Assembly (NCBI RefSeq): GCF_028657195.3
Contig: NZ_JANCPR020000015.1
Location: 1 to 64,000 of the forward strand
DNA length: 64,000 nt
Direction: 5' to 3'
Origin: Streptomyces iconiensis
GTDB taxonomy: Bacteria; Actinomycetota; Actinomycetes; Streptomycetales; Streptomycetaceae
This document shows positions 1-8,810 of this stretch, piece after piece. A program made the position numbers and the translations under genes. Within the stretch, counting starts at the first letter, position 1, and each line of letters opens with the position of its first letter. The notes beneath the pieces were generated by a model. That model was not told the origin of the DNA and made no database searches. It worked only from the letters and a program-made list of their open reading frames with translations.

Positions 1-68
1 CCCCTCTAGGACTCCCCCCGCCCGTATCGGGTGGGGCGCTTGTGGAGTGGGGCCGGGATGATGGGGTT

Positions 69-1829
69 ATGCGTTTTGAGGTGTGGGCGCCTGGGGTGCG
101 GCGGGTTGGGTTGTGGCATGAGGGTGGGGTGTATGGCATGGACCGCTCGCCCACCCATGAGGGGTGGTGGCAGGCGGAGGTGCGTACGTGGGACGGGGCG
201 CGTTACGGGTTCTCGCTCGACGGTGGGGGCGTGTTGCCTGATCCGCGGTCGCGGCGTCAGCCGGACGGGCCCGAGGGGCTCAGTGCGGTGGTTGACCATG
301 ACGGTGATGGGTGGCGGCACGCGTGGAGGGGGCGGCCGTTGCCGGGGGCTGTTCTCTACGAGGTGCACATCGGGACGTTCACTCGTGAGGGGACGTTCGA
401 CGGGGCGCGGGAGCGGTTGGCGCATGTGGCGGGGCTGGGGGTCACGCATGTCGAGTTGATGCCGGTGTGCCCGTTCCCCGGTACTCATGGCTGGGGGTAC
501 GACGGGGTGGCGCCGTGGGCCGTGCACGAGCCGTACGGGGGACCCGTCGGGTTGAAGCGGTTCGTGGACGCGGCGCATGGGCAGGGGCTCGGGGTCGTTC
601 TGGATGTGGTGCACAACCATCTGGGGCCTTCCGGGAACCATCTGCCCGCGTTCGGGCCCTACTTCACGGAGCGGCATCGGACGCCGTGGGGTGCGGCCGT
701 CAATCTGGACGGGCCAGGTTCTGACGAGGTGCGGGGGTATCTCATCGGCAGTGCCCTGGCGTTCCTGCGGGACTACCAGCTCGACGGGCTGCGCCTGGAC
801 GCCGTGCACGCGCTCGCCGACACACGCGCGGAGCACTTCCTCGCCGAGTTGTCGGAGGCTGTGGACACGATGGCGGCGCGTACGGGCAGGCCGCTCTTCC
901 TGATCGCCGAGTCGGACCTCAACGATCCCCGTACGACGGCGCCGCGCACGGTCAACGGGCACGGTGTGCACGCCCAGTGGAACGACGACTTCCACCATGC
1001 GCTGCATGTGGCGGTGACCGGGGAGTCGGATGGCTATTACGCCGACTTCGCACGCTCGGAGGATGGGCCGCTCGGTGCGTTGGCCAAGACGCTGACCGGT
1101 GCGTTCTTCCACGACGGCGGGTATTCGAGTTTCCGTGGGCGGCGGCACGGGCGTGCGGTGCGGCCCGAGACGGCCACTCCGGCGCACCGTTTTCTCGCGT
1201 ACGCGCAGACGCACGACCAGGTCGGCAACCGCGCGCTGGGCGAACGGCTGTCCGCGCTGGCCCCGACCGGGCTGCTCGCGTGTGCGGCGGCGCTCGTTCT
1301 GCTGTCGCCGGGTACGCCGCTGCTGTTCATGGGCGAGGAGTGGGGCGCGGGCACACCCTGGCAGTACTTCACCGATCACCAGGACGCGGAGCTGGCAGAG
1401 GCCGTACGGCAGGGCAGGCGGCGGGAGTTCGCGGCGCACGGGTGGCCGGCCGAGCGGGTTCCCGATCCGCAGGACCCGGCCACGCGCGAGCGTTCCTGTC
1501 TCGACTGGAACGAGCCTGAACGTGCCCCGCACGCCGAACTCCTGGAGTGGTACCGCGCTTTGGCTTCGCTGCGGCACTCGCATCCGCTTCTCGCGCACAC
1601 GCCGCTCGGTGACGCGCGGGTCACCCGTTCTCCGGCGGACTCGGAGGACCGCTGGCTGCTGCTGCGCAACGGGCCGCTCCACGTCGCGGTGAACCTCGCG
1701 GGCGACCGTACGGCACAGATCCCGCTGCCCACCTCGCACGCGGTACTCCTCACGGCGTGGGACCCGGGCACGCGGCTGGACGAGGGTGTGCTGTCGCTGC
1801 CGCCCGAGTCGGCGGCCGTACTGCACTGA
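69..1829 (+). CDS. treZ: Malto-oligosyltrehalose trehalohydrolase (TreZ)
   Basis: Cytoplasmic GH13 enzyme that releases trehalose from maltooligosyl-trehalose, partner of TreY. The protein opens with the N-terminal carbohydrate-binding domain (MRFEVWAPGVRRVGLW). A GH13 barrel follows with GYDGVAPWAVHEPYGGP, VVLDVVHNHLGP, the nucleophile block DGLRLDAVHAL, the acid/base block FLIAESDLNDPR and the tail motif TPLLFMGEEWGA. At about 586 residues it is full length for the family. The ATG at 69 puts the family-typical RFEVWAP at the N-terminus; a GTG at 42 would add nine residues. treY is not in the window. The stop lies 13 bp from the stop of the convergent MFS gene. Confidence 0.93.
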   Translation: MRFEVWAPGVRRVGLWHEGGVYGMDRSPTHEGWWQAEVRTWDGARYGFSLDGGGVLPDPRSRRQPDGPEGLSAVVDHDGDGWRHAWRGRPLPGAVLYEVHIGTFTREGTFDGARERLAHVAGLGVTHVELMPVCPFPGTHGWGYDGVAPWAVHEPYGGPVGLKRFVDAAHGQGLGVVLDVVHNHLGPSGNHLPAFGPYFTERHRTPWGAAVNLDGPGSDEVRGYLIGSALAFLRDYQLDGLRLDAVHALADTRAEHFLAELSEAVDTMAARTGRPLFLIAESDLNDPRTTAPRTVNGHGVHAQWNDDFHHALHVAVTGESDGYYADFARSEDGPLGALAKTLTGAFFHDGGYSSFRGRRHGRAVRPETATPAHRFLAYAQTHDQVGNRALGERLSALAPTGLLACAAALVLLSPGTPLLFMGEEWGAGTPWQYFTDHQDAELAEAVRQGRRREFAAHGWPAERVPDPQDPATRERSCLDWNEPERAPHAELLEWYRALASLRHSHPLLAHTPLGDARVTRSPADSEDRWLLLRNGPLHVAVNLAGDRTAQIPLPTSHAVLLTAWDPGTRLDEGVLSLPPESAAVLH

Positions 1830-1842
1830 GTGCCCGGCAGGC

Positions 1843-3378
1843 TCACTCAGCGGCGGGCGGTGCGACCGGGGCCGGGGAAGAACTGCCGCTGACGGGCCGC
1901 GTCCCCTGGCCGTCCGGGAGCACCCGCCCCCGCACCGGGTGCGCACCGGCGGGTGGCGGTGTGCCGTGCCCCGTCGAGGACGGCAGGAAGGCCGCGATCA
2001 CCAGCCCGAGCAGGGCCGCTCCCGCTGCGATCAGGAAGGCGGTACGGAACCCGTCCAGGTTGGGCACCTCGGTGTTCCCGAGCGGGCTGGACATCCTGGC
2101 GAGCACGACGCCGACGACGGCGCTGGAGGTCGAGGTGCCGATCGAACGCATCAGCGTGTTCAGCCCGTTGGCCGCGCCGGACTCGGAGGGGTCGACGGCC
2201 CCGAGTATCAGTGCGGGCATCGCGGAGTAGGCGATGCCGATCCCCACGCCGACGAGGACGGCCAGCACCACGGTCTGCCAGACGGCGCCCACCAGCTGGG
2301 TGCCCAGGAGGTAGCCGGCGGCGAGGATCACGAGCCCGGTCATCAGCGACACCTTCGGCCCGCGTGCGGCGGACAGCCGGGCCGACAGGGAGGAGACCAG
2401 CATCATCGCGACCCCCATGGGCGCCACGCACAGCCCCGCGACGACCATGGACTGCCCCAGCCCGTACCCCGTCGAGGTGGGGAGCTGGAGCAGCTGCGGG
2501 AGCACGAGCGTGGCGGCGTAGAAGGCGAGCCCGACCATGATCGAGGCGAGGTTGGTGAGCAGCACCTGACGGCGTGCAGTGGTACGCAGGTCGACCAGCG
2601 GGTCCTTGATACGCAGTTCCAGCGTGCCCCACAGCACGAAGATCACCGCGGCGGCGGCGAACAGCCCGAGCACGGCCGGGCTGCCCCAGCCCCAGTCCCC
2701 GCCCTTGGAAACCGGCAGCAGCAGCGCCACCAGGCCGGCCGAGAGCCCGAACGTGCCCAGCACATCGAAGCGCCCCGGGGTACGCAGCGGGGACTCGGGC
2801 ACGAGCAGGCGCACCAGCACCATGGCCAGCACCCCGATACCGGCCGAGCCGAAGAAGAGGACGTGCCAGTCGGTGTACTGCGCCACGTAGGCGGCCAGCG
2901 GCATGCCGAGCGCGCCGCCCACGCCGAGCGACGAACTCATGAACGCCATCGCGGAGCCCAGCCGCTCGGGCGGCAGTTCGTCCCGCATGATGCTGATGCC
3001 CAGCGGGATCGCCCCCATCGCAAACCCCTGCACCGCGCGCCCCACCACCATCGGCACCAGCTCCGAGGTGAACGCGCAGACCAGCGATCCGAGCACCATC
3101 AGCCCGAGGCTGAGCAGCACGAGCCTGCGCTTGCCGTACAGGTCACCGAGCCTGCCCATGATCGGGGTGGCGACGGCGCCGGAGAGGAGGGTGGAGGTGA
3201 TCACCCAGGAGGCGTTGGACGTCGTGGTGTCCAGCAGCGTGGGCAGTTGCGCGATGATCGGCACGATCAGCGTCTGCATCACGGCGACGGAGATCCCCCC
3301 GAACGCCAGCACCGGCACGATCCACCGCGCCCCACGCCCGCCGCCTGTCCGAACCTGTCCGTCCACGGACTCCCCCAC
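1843..3378 (-). CDS. MFS transporter, drug:H+ antiporter-2 (14-TM) type
   Basis: Integral membrane exporter. Hydrophobic segments run along the whole ~511-residue protein. The loop GRLGDLYGKRRLVL is the MFS motif A between TM2 and TM3, and about 14 segments are expected from the length. The substrate is unknown; relatives export drugs or dyes. The GTG at 3378 (VGESVDGQVRTGG) follows a GGGGCGGGAG ribosome site; a second GTG 12 bases downstream is possible. The open frame extends upstream to 3543, but that stretch lacks protein character. A 21-bp palindrome lies 59-79 bp upstream. There is no regulator gene beside it. Confidence 0.85.
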   Translation of the reverse strand: MGESVDGQVRTGGGRGARWIVPVLAFGGISVAVMQTLIVPIIAQLPTLLDTTTSNASWVITSTLLSGAVATPIMGRLGDLYGKRRLVLLSLGLMVLGSLVCAFTSELVPMVVGRAVQGFAMGAIPLGISIMRDELPPERLGSAMAFMSSSLGVGGALGMPLAAYVAQYTDWHVLFFGSAGIGVLAMVLVRLLVPESPLRTPGRFDVLGTFGLSAGLVALLLPVSKGGDWGWGSPAVLGLFAAAAVIFVLWGTLELRIKDPLVDLRTTARRQVLLTNLASIMVGLAFYAATLVLPQLLQLPTSTGYGLGQSMVVAGLCVAPMGVAMMLVSSLSARLSAARGPKVSLMTGLVILAAGYLLGTQLVGAVWQTVVLAVLVGVGIGIAYSAMPALILGAVDPSESGAANGLNTLMRSIGTSTSSAVVGVVLARMSSPLGNTEVPNLDGFRTAFLIAAGAALLGLVIAAFLPSSTGHGTPPPAGAHPVRGRVLPDGQGTRPVSGSSSPAPVAPPAAE

Positions 3379-3436
3379 GCTCGCTCCCGCCCCAGGTGAG
3401 ACCCGCCGTCCGGGCCATCCGCATGCAGCGTACAAA

Positions 3437-3457
3437 CGAACGTCCGGCGGGCGTTCG
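3437..3457. promoter_or_regulatory. 21-bp palindrome upstream of the MFS gene, probable repressor operator
   Basis: Ten-base arms around a single central base, CGAACGTCCG-G-CGGGCGTTCG, with one mismatched pair. Size and position (59-79 bp before the MFS start) are typical of TetR- or MarR-type operators in front of exporters. The protein that binds is not encoded next to it, so the assignment is inference. Confidence 0.5.
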
Positions 3458-3676
3458 CTATTTCGCCATGGGAGACGACCCGACCGGAGCCCCCCTCGAC
3501 CGGGCCTCGCCCGTCCCGTGGTTCCCGCCCGTTCCCCGCTCATTGACCACCTGTCAATCCCAGGTCAAAGATCGCAACCCCGTCAACGCCGCCAACCCTC
3601 GGCCGACCGCCTGTGATTGGCCTGATCCGTGCGGGGGCGGGCAAGCTGATGCGCGGTGGGAATCCGGAGCATGTGC

Positions 3677-3713
3677 AGCGGCCCGGCAGGCTGCGTACAG
3701 CTGCCGGGCCGCT
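3677..3713 (-). terminator. Hairpin terminator downstream of msrB
   Basis: Perfect 13-bp stem (AGCGGCCCGGCAG / CTGCCGGGCCGCT) with an 11-nt loop, about 58 bp beyond the msrB stop. No U tract, which is usual for Streptomyces terminators. Confidence 0.65.
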
Positions 3714-3770
3714 ACGACCACGCCTACGGAAAGGGCCGTGTGCGAGGGGGAGTTCGCTGCTGTCCTGAAC

Positions 3771-4175
3771 TCAGCCCTTCGGAGCCAGCTTCAGCGAGAT
3801 CGAGTTGATGCAGTACCGCTGGTCCGTGGGCGTCGCGTAGCCCTCGCCCTCGAAGACGTGGCCCAGGTGTGAGCCGCAGCGTGCGCAGCGGACCTCGGTG
3901 CGGACCATGCCCATCGAGCGGTCGGTGATGAGTTCGACCGCGTCGGAGTCGGCGGGGTCGTAGAAGCTGGGCCATCCGCAGTGGGAGGCGAACTTCGTGT
4001 CCGAGCGGAACAGCTCGGCGCCGCAGGCGCGGCACTCGTAGACGCCGGTCGTCTCGGTGTCGGTGTACTCGCCCTTGAAGGCGGGCTCGGTGCCCGCCTC
4101 CCGCAGGACGCGGTACTCCTCGGGCGACAGTTCCTGCCGCCACTGCTCTTCCGGCTTGTCGATCTCGTAAGCCAT
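3771..4175 (-). CDS. msrB: Peptide-methionine (R)-S-oxide reductase MsrB
   Basis: Reduces methionine-R-sulfoxide in proteins, probably in the cytosol. At 134 residues it is a full single-domain MsrB. Two CxxC pairs (C48/C51 in CRACG and C97/C100 in CARCG) form the structural zinc site. HCGWPSF and GSHLGHVF are family signatures, and the catalytic cysteine is C122 in RYCINS. The ATG at 4175 has a strong GGAGGAG site; the open frame upstream to 4283 runs through short repeats and is not coding-like. It is the last gene before a hairpin terminator, with murC upstream on the same strand. Confidence 0.95.
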   Translation of the reverse strand: MAYEIDKPEEQWRQELSPEEYRVLREAGTEPAFKGEYTDTETTGVYECRACGAELFRSDTKFASHCGWPSFYDPADSDAVELITDRSMGMVRTEVRCARCGSHLGHVFEGEGYATPTDQRYCINSISLKLAPKG

Positions 4176-4213
4176 GTCCGCTCCTCCGCGCTTCTCGGGC
4201 CGTCCGTCGTCCC

Positions 4214-4278
4214 CGCGACACGGGGTTGTCCTCGCGACACGGGGGCCGTCCCCGTGGGCGGGGCCCCGCGACACGGGG
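4214..4278. repeat. Three copies of a 12-bp direct repeat between murC and msrB
   Basis: CGCGACACGGGG occurs at 4214-4225, 4233-4244 and 4267-4278. The last copy sits directly before the murC stop. The copies are unevenly spaced, so this is a small degenerate array. Function unknown. Confidence 0.8.
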
Positions 4279-4279
4279 T

Positions 4280-5704
4280 TCATCCCGCCAGTGCGGCGAG
4301 GATCTTCGGGCCCAGCTCTGTTACGTCCCCCGCTCCCATGGTGAGAACGAGATCACCGGGCCGTGCCATTCCCGCGATCGCCGCCACGGCCTCGTCCGGC
4401 GTGGCGACGGGGTGCACGGACGCGTCGGCCACGCGTGCGGCGTCGGTGATGAGTGTGCTGGTCACGCCCGGGATCGGGTCCTCGCGCGCGGGGTAGATCG
4501 GCAGCACGACCGAGCCGTCGGCGAGCGCCAGGGCCTCCCCCATCTCCTTGCCCAGCTCCTGGGTACGGCTGAAGAGGTGCGGCTGGAAGAGCACCAGCAC
4601 CCGGCCCTCGCCTGCGCCGCCCCTGATGGCCTCCAGGTCGGCGGTCATCTCGGTCGGGTGGTGCGCGTAGGAGTCGATGACCTGTACGTCGCGGGCCTGC
4701 CCCTTGAGCTGGAGGCGCCGCTTGACCCCTGTGTACGTGCCCAGGGCCACCGCCAGTTCCCGCGCGGGCACGCCCAGCGCGGCACCGGCCGTGAGCGCGG
4801 CCACGGCGTTGAGCGCGTAGTGCCGGCCGGGGACCGAGACGCCGAAGGTCAGTTCCTCGCCGTCCAACTCGACGGTCACCTCGCTGGTGAGCCCGCGCTG
4901 CGCGATCTTGAGTACGCGCACGTCGGCGCCGTCAGCCTCGCCGTACGTACGGACGGTGGGTGTCGTGGGCCCTGTGTCCGCCGTGCCCGCTGCCCCCGCG
5001 CGGACCCTGCGCGCCAGTTCGCACGCGCCGTCCTGGTCGGCGGAGATGACCAGGGTGCCGCCCTCGGTGATACGGCCCGCGAAGATCTCGAAGGACTCGT
5101 AGATCTCTTCCATGGACGCGTAGTTGGCGTGGTGGTCCAGCTCGACGTTGAGGACGACGGCGACCTCGGGCGCGTACTTGTGGAAGCTGCGGTCGCTTTC
5201 ATCCGCCTCCGCCACGAAGATCTCGCCCGCGCCCTGATGGGCGTTGGAGCCCGGCCCGTCCAGGTCGCCGCCGATCGCGTACGAGGGGTCGAGGCCCATC
5301 GAGGCGAGGCTGACCGCGAGCATCGAGGTCGTGGTGGTCTTGCCGTGCGTACCGGCGACGGCGAGCGGCCTGAGCCCGTCCATCAGCGCGGCCAGCGCGT
5401 CCGAACGGTGCACGACGGGCAGACCACGTGAGGTGGCCTCCGCGACCTCGGGGTTGTCTTCCCTGATGGCGCTGGAGACCACGACGGCGGTGGCGTCGGG
5501 CGCGAGGTGCGCGGCGTCGTGGCCGAGGTGCACGGTGACGCCGAGGTCGCGCAGCGCGGTCGCGGTGGCCGACTCCCTCGCGTCACTCCCCGCGACCCGG
5601 GCACCACGCCGGGCGAGGATCTTGGCGAGGCCCGACATGCCGGCGCCGCCGATCCCGATGAAGTGCGGTCGTTCCAGTACGGAGGGAGGGGCGGCAGCGG
5701 TCAT
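4280..5704 (-). CDS. murC: UDP-N-acetylmuramate--L-alanine ligase (MurC)
   Basis: Cytoplasmic peptidoglycan precursor enzyme that adds L-Ala to UDP-MurNAc using ATP. The N-terminal Rossmann domain starts FIGIGGAGMSGLA. The ATP-binding P-loop AGTHGKTTTTS is at residues 118-127, and the Mur ligase middle domain carries EADESDRSF and LNVELDHHANY. The C-terminal domain includes VLFQPHLFSR. Length 474 residues is normal. The ATG at 5704 follows TGGAGATGCCCGT, and the family N-terminus begins close to it. It lies away from a dcw cluster, as a stand-alone gene upstream of msrB. Confidence 0.96.
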   Translation of the reverse strand: MTAAAPPSVLERPHFIGIGGAGMSGLAKILARRGARVAGSDARESATATALRDLGVTVHLGHDAAHLAPDATAVVVSSAIREDNPEVAEATSRGLPVVHRSDALAALMDGLRPLAVAGTHGKTTTTSMLAVSLASMGLDPSYAIGGDLDGPGSNAHQGAGEIFVAEADESDRSFHKYAPEVAVVLNVELDHHANYASMEEIYESFEIFAGRITEGGTLVISADQDGACELARRVRAGAAGTADTGPTTPTVRTYGEADGADVRVLKIAQRGLTSEVTVELDGEELTFGVSVPGRHYALNAVAALTAGAALGVPARELAVALGTYTGVKRRLQLKGQARDVQVIDSYAHHPTEMTADLEAIRGGAGEGRVLVLFQPHLFSRTQELGKEMGEALALADGSVVLPIYPAREDPIPGVTSTLITDAARVADASVHPVATPDEAVAAIAGMARPGDLVLTMGAGDVTELGPKILAALAG

Positions 5705-5847
5705 ACGGGCATCTCCAGAGGGGCGCTGACGGAATCGCTCCAACCCTAATCCGTGTGCGCCCGGCGACTCCCCGGGGGACAACCCCGAACCCCCGGCCAA
5801 ACCCACGGACCATTCCTGGCCGAACCCCCGCGCCCCCGGCCCGCCGG

Positions 5848-6315
5848 CTAGTCGGTGTGCGCGAACAGCTTCAGCACCGGGACGCCGACCTTGTGCCGGG
5901 CGCGGGAGGCCCAGTCGCGGTGGAAGAACTCCTCGACCAGGTGCGGCGCCGTCAGCACGATGACCTCGTCGGCGTGGGTCTGCTCGGCGATCGAGGTGAG
6001 CAGATCGAGCGGGTGTTCCTCAATGATCTGGCCGACAGCCTCGGACCCGGCTTCTCTGAGACGTTTCAACGAGGCTTCCAGTGCCCGCTCCGCCAGGGAC
6101 AGCGCCTCTTCCCCCTCCGGCTCCTCGGCCTCGCGCACGGCATCGTCGAGTTCGCCGAGCGCCACGTCGTCCAGTGCACGCAGCAGCCGGTCCTGGTCGC
6201 CGCGCGGCTGCATGAGGACGATGAAGGAGACGCTCTCCTCGCCATGGAGCGTCGTCACCAGCTCGACGTCGGCGGACACCAGCGGCTTCTCGATCATCAA
6301 GACGGTCGTGATCAC
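5848..6315 (-). CDS. Conserved actinobacterial protein of unknown function (155 aa)
   Basis: Small acidic soluble protein. It begins with a beta-strand-like stretch (MITTVLMIEKPLVSADVELVTTLHG), has a long Glu/Ala-rich helical middle and ends with a TIAEQTHADEVIVLTAPHLVEEFFHRD-type segment reminiscent of nucleotide-binding USP-like folds. I recall homologues sometimes labelled indole-3-glycerol-phosphate synthase in databases, but no such catalytic motif is visible, so I would not use that name. GTG start with AAGGGG upstream. It sits between murC and the RibD-like gene on the same strand. Confidence 0.75.
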   Translation of the reverse strand: MITTVLMIEKPLVSADVELVTTLHGEESVSFIVLMQPRGDQDRLLRALDDVALGELDDAVREAEEPEGEEALSLAERALEASLKRLREAGSEAVGQIIEEHPLDLLTSIAEQTHADEVIVLTAPHLVEEFFHRDWASRARHKVGVPVLKLFAHTD

Positions 6316-6435
6316 GACGGGTGCCCCTTCTTCCTTTTCCGCGGGGCTCGGGGGCCCCGAAAGAAACCATCCTGCCCCGTGTTCGCAAGGGGCCTGCGCT
6401 TGTCAGTCTGCCCAGTCACGAATAAGCGGAACGTG

Positions 6436-7347
6436 TCATTCCGCTGATTGTCGAATGCGACGGTATCGCGTGAAGAGGAAGCCCTCCTCCTCCAGCACTC
6501 CCTCAAGAACGAAGCCCTCGGGCTCCGCGAGCAACGGGCCCTTCATGATCCGCGGCGCCTCACCGATGGTGATCCGGGGCGCCACGGACAGACACAGCTC
6601 GTCGAGTACCCCGGCCTCCGCGAAAGCACCCAGCAATGTCGGCCCGCCCTCCGTCAGCTGCCGCCGCAGCCCGCGCTCAGCCAGCACGCCCGGCACTCTG
6701 GCCGGATCCACGCCCGCACCCTCGCCCGCGAGCACCACCTCGGCGCCCGCCTCCCTCGCCAGCGCTATGCGCTCGGCCGGTGCGTCCTCGCCCGTGACGA
6801 CCAGGGTCGGCACCAGCGGTTCGGTGAACAGCGGCAGCGAGAAGTCCAGTTCCATGCTGGCGGTGACCACGGCGATGGCGGGCACGGGCGCCTGACCGCT
6901 CGCCGCCCTCCGCTCGGCGAAGACCTCGCGCCGCCTGGCCGGGCGGTATCCCTCCTGGCGTACCGTCTCGGCGCCCACGACGACGACGTCGGCGAGCGCC
7001 CGCAGCACACCGAAGATCCGCATGTCCGCCTGGCACGACAGCGGCTGTGACCTGCCGCCGTGGTGGATGGCGCCGTCCAGCGAGGCCACCATGTTGCCCC
7101 GCAGCCACGCGCCCTCCGTACGACCGGACACGTCCTCGGTACGACCGGCCACACCCTCCGTATGACCGGCCACGCCCGCCGTCCCGCCCGCGCCGCTCTT
7201 CCCGGGTGCGCCGCTTTCCCCGCCTGCGCCGCTCTTCCCGCCCGCGGCGTGCGCGGCGTCCGGATACGCGTATTCGTCGGCGATCTCTTGCAGGTTCCAC
7301 TGCGGAGAGGGTGACGTGGCGGAGCTGGATAGGAACAGGCGTCGCAT
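6436..7347 (-). CDS. RibD C-terminal-domain (pyrimidine reductase / DHFR-like) protein
   Basis: NADPH-dependent reductase fold related to the RibD C-terminal domain. Landmarks are NMVASLDGAIHHGGRSQPLS, the cofactor segment ADVVVVGAETVRQEGYRPA, and the LTEGGPTLLGAFAEAGVLDEL motif. It stands alone without a deaminase domain, so a direct riboflavin role is uncertain. About 45 residues of Gly/Ala/Glu-rich imperfect repeats (residues ~35-80, GKSGAGGESG, then HTEGVAGRTED) interrupt the start of the fold before the conserved RGNMVASLDG. The ATG at 7347 gives MRRLFL; its ribosome site is weak. Divergent from zapE. Confidence 0.8.
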   Translation of the reverse strand: MRRLFLSSSATSPSPQWNLQEIADEYAYPDAAHAAGGKSGAGGESGAPGKSGAGGTAGVAGHTEGVAGRTEDVSGRTEGAWLRGNMVASLDGAIHHGGRSQPLSCQADMRIFGVLRALADVVVVGAETVRQEGYRPARRREVFAERRAASGQAPVPAIAVVTASMELDFSLPLFTEPLVPTLVVTGEDAPAERIALAREAGAEVVLAGEGAGVDPARVPGVLAERGLRRQLTEGGPTLLGAFAEAGVLDELCLSVAPRITIGEAPRIMKGPLLAEPEGFVLEGVLEEEGFLFTRYRRIRQSAE

Positions 7348-7420
7348 ACGCCGCAGTGTGGCACGGAGCACGCCCGCGGGCCCGCTCACCTGGGGCCCCC
7401 GTTCTTCCGGGCCGACTAGC

Positions 7421-8569
7421 ATGACAAATGTGTCAACCACCGAAGCGCGCATATCCGAGACCGGCACTCCCGGCGAGGGCCACGGGTGCCCGGCCGCGCT
7501 CAGCGAGCGCAGGCCGCACGTCCCCGCCGACCAGCTCGTGGCCGAGATGGTGCCGCCCCCGCGCTTCGACGGGGTGCGCTTCTCCACCTACATACCGGAC
7601 CCGGCGCAGCCGAGCCAGACCGAGGCGGTACGGGTCCTGAGCAGCTTCGCCGAAGGGCTGAGCGGCGGCGCGCACGGCGAAGGCGGCAGAAGGAACGACG
7701 GCGGTGCGAAGGGCACGGGGCGTAAGCGCTGGTTCCGGCGCGAGGCCAGGCCCGCCGCGCCCGCGGGGCCTCGCGGTGTCTACCTCGACGGCGGCTACGG
7801 CGTCGGCAAGACCCACCTGCTCGCCTCCCTGTGGCACGCGGCGCCCGCCGCGCCCGAACGCAAGGCGTTCGGCACCTTCGTGGAGCTGACCAACCTCGTC
7901 GGAGCGCTCGGCTTCCAGCAGACCGTCGCGACGCTCAGCGGCCACCAGCTGCTGTGCATCGACGAGTTCGAACTGGACGACCCCGGTGACACGGTGCTCG
8001 TCTCCAGCCTGCTGGCGCGGCTGGTCGAGAACGGGGTCGCGCTGGCCGCCACCTCCAACACCCTGCCGGGCAAGCTGGGCGAAGGGCGGTTCGCCGCGGC
8101 CGACTTCCTGCGTGAGATCCAGGGCCTCTCGGCGCACTTCCGTACCCTCCGCATCGACGGGGACGACTACCGCCACCGGGGCCTGCCCGAGGCGCCCCCG
8201 CCGTACACCGAGGACGAGGTGACCCGCGCCGCCTACCGCACGCCCGGCGCCTCCCTCGACGCCTTCCCCACGCTGCTCGACCACCTCTCCCAGGTCCACC
8301 CGAGCCGGTACGGGGCGCTGGTCGGCGACATCGCGGCCGTCTGCCTGACCGAGGTGGCACCGGTCCCCGACCAGTCGACGGCGCTGCGCCTGGTCGTGCT
8401 GGCCGACCGGCTGTACGACCGCGAGGTGCCGGTGCTGGCCTCCGGGGTGCCCTTCGACGAGCTGTTCAGCGAGGAGATGCTGAACGGCGGCTACCGCAAG
8501 AAGTACTTCCGCGCGATCTCCCGGCTGACGGCACTGGCCCGCGACGCGAAGGAACTGGGCGCCGCGTAG
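7421..8569 (+). CDS. zapE: Cell division protein ZapE (AFG1-family ATPase)
   Basis: P-loop ATPase of the AFG1/ZapE family, linked in proteobacteria to the Z ring; its role in Streptomyces is not established. Walker A is GGYGVGKTH (residues ~124-132) and Walker B is LLCIDEFELDD. An arginine-rich sensor region ATSNTLPGKLGEGRF and the tail FSEEMLNGGYRKKYFRAISRL match the family. A Gly/Arg/Lys-rich insert lies at residues ~80-112. Start at ATG 7421; a GTG at 7430 lies 7 bases after a TAGCAT -10 match, so leaderless initiation there is possible. It diverges from the RibD-like gene with a 73-bp gap. Confidence 0.88.
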   Translation: MTNVSTTEARISETGTPGEGHGCPAALSERRPHVPADQLVAEMVPPPRFDGVRFSTYIPDPAQPSQTEAVRVLSSFAEGLSGGAHGEGGRRNDGGAKGTGRKRWFRREARPAAPAGPRGVYLDGGYGVGKTHLLASLWHAAPAAPERKAFGTFVELTNLVGALGFQQTVATLSGHQLLCIDEFELDDPGDTVLVSSLLARLVENGVALAATSNTLPGKLGEGRFAAADFLREIQGLSAHFRTLRIDGDDYRHRGLPEAPPPYTEDEVTRAAYRTPGASLDAFPTLLDHLSQVHPSRYGALVGDIAAVCLTEVAPVPDQSTALRLVVLADRLYDREVPVLASGVPFDELFSEEMLNGGYRKKYFRAISRLTALARDAKELGAA

Positions 8570-8810
8570 CGCCGCCGGACTCGCGCCGGGCTCGCGGACG
8601 CACCGGGAACGGGCACGGGGCACGGGCACGGGCGAGGGACGTACGGGCGAGGCGGCTCACGGCGGACGTACGGGGCCGGGGGTTCCGGCGGGCGCGCGGC
8701 GCAACTGCTCCGCGCGTAGAACGAGTTGACGCACAGGCGATGTGCGCCCGCGCATGCGCGTGGTACACACACGGGGTCATCACCTGTCCGCCAACAGGGG
8801 AGAGTGCCCG

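Noticed and set aside
3543..3568. TTGACC...GGTCAA inverted repeat upstream of the MFS gene
   Set aside because: Six-base arms with uneven interior; weaker than the palindrome at 3437 and not clearly linked to a promoter.
5848..6315. Indole-3-glycerol-phosphate synthase assignment for the small protein
   Set aside because: Too short for a TIM barrel and no TrpC motifs; probably an inherited database label.
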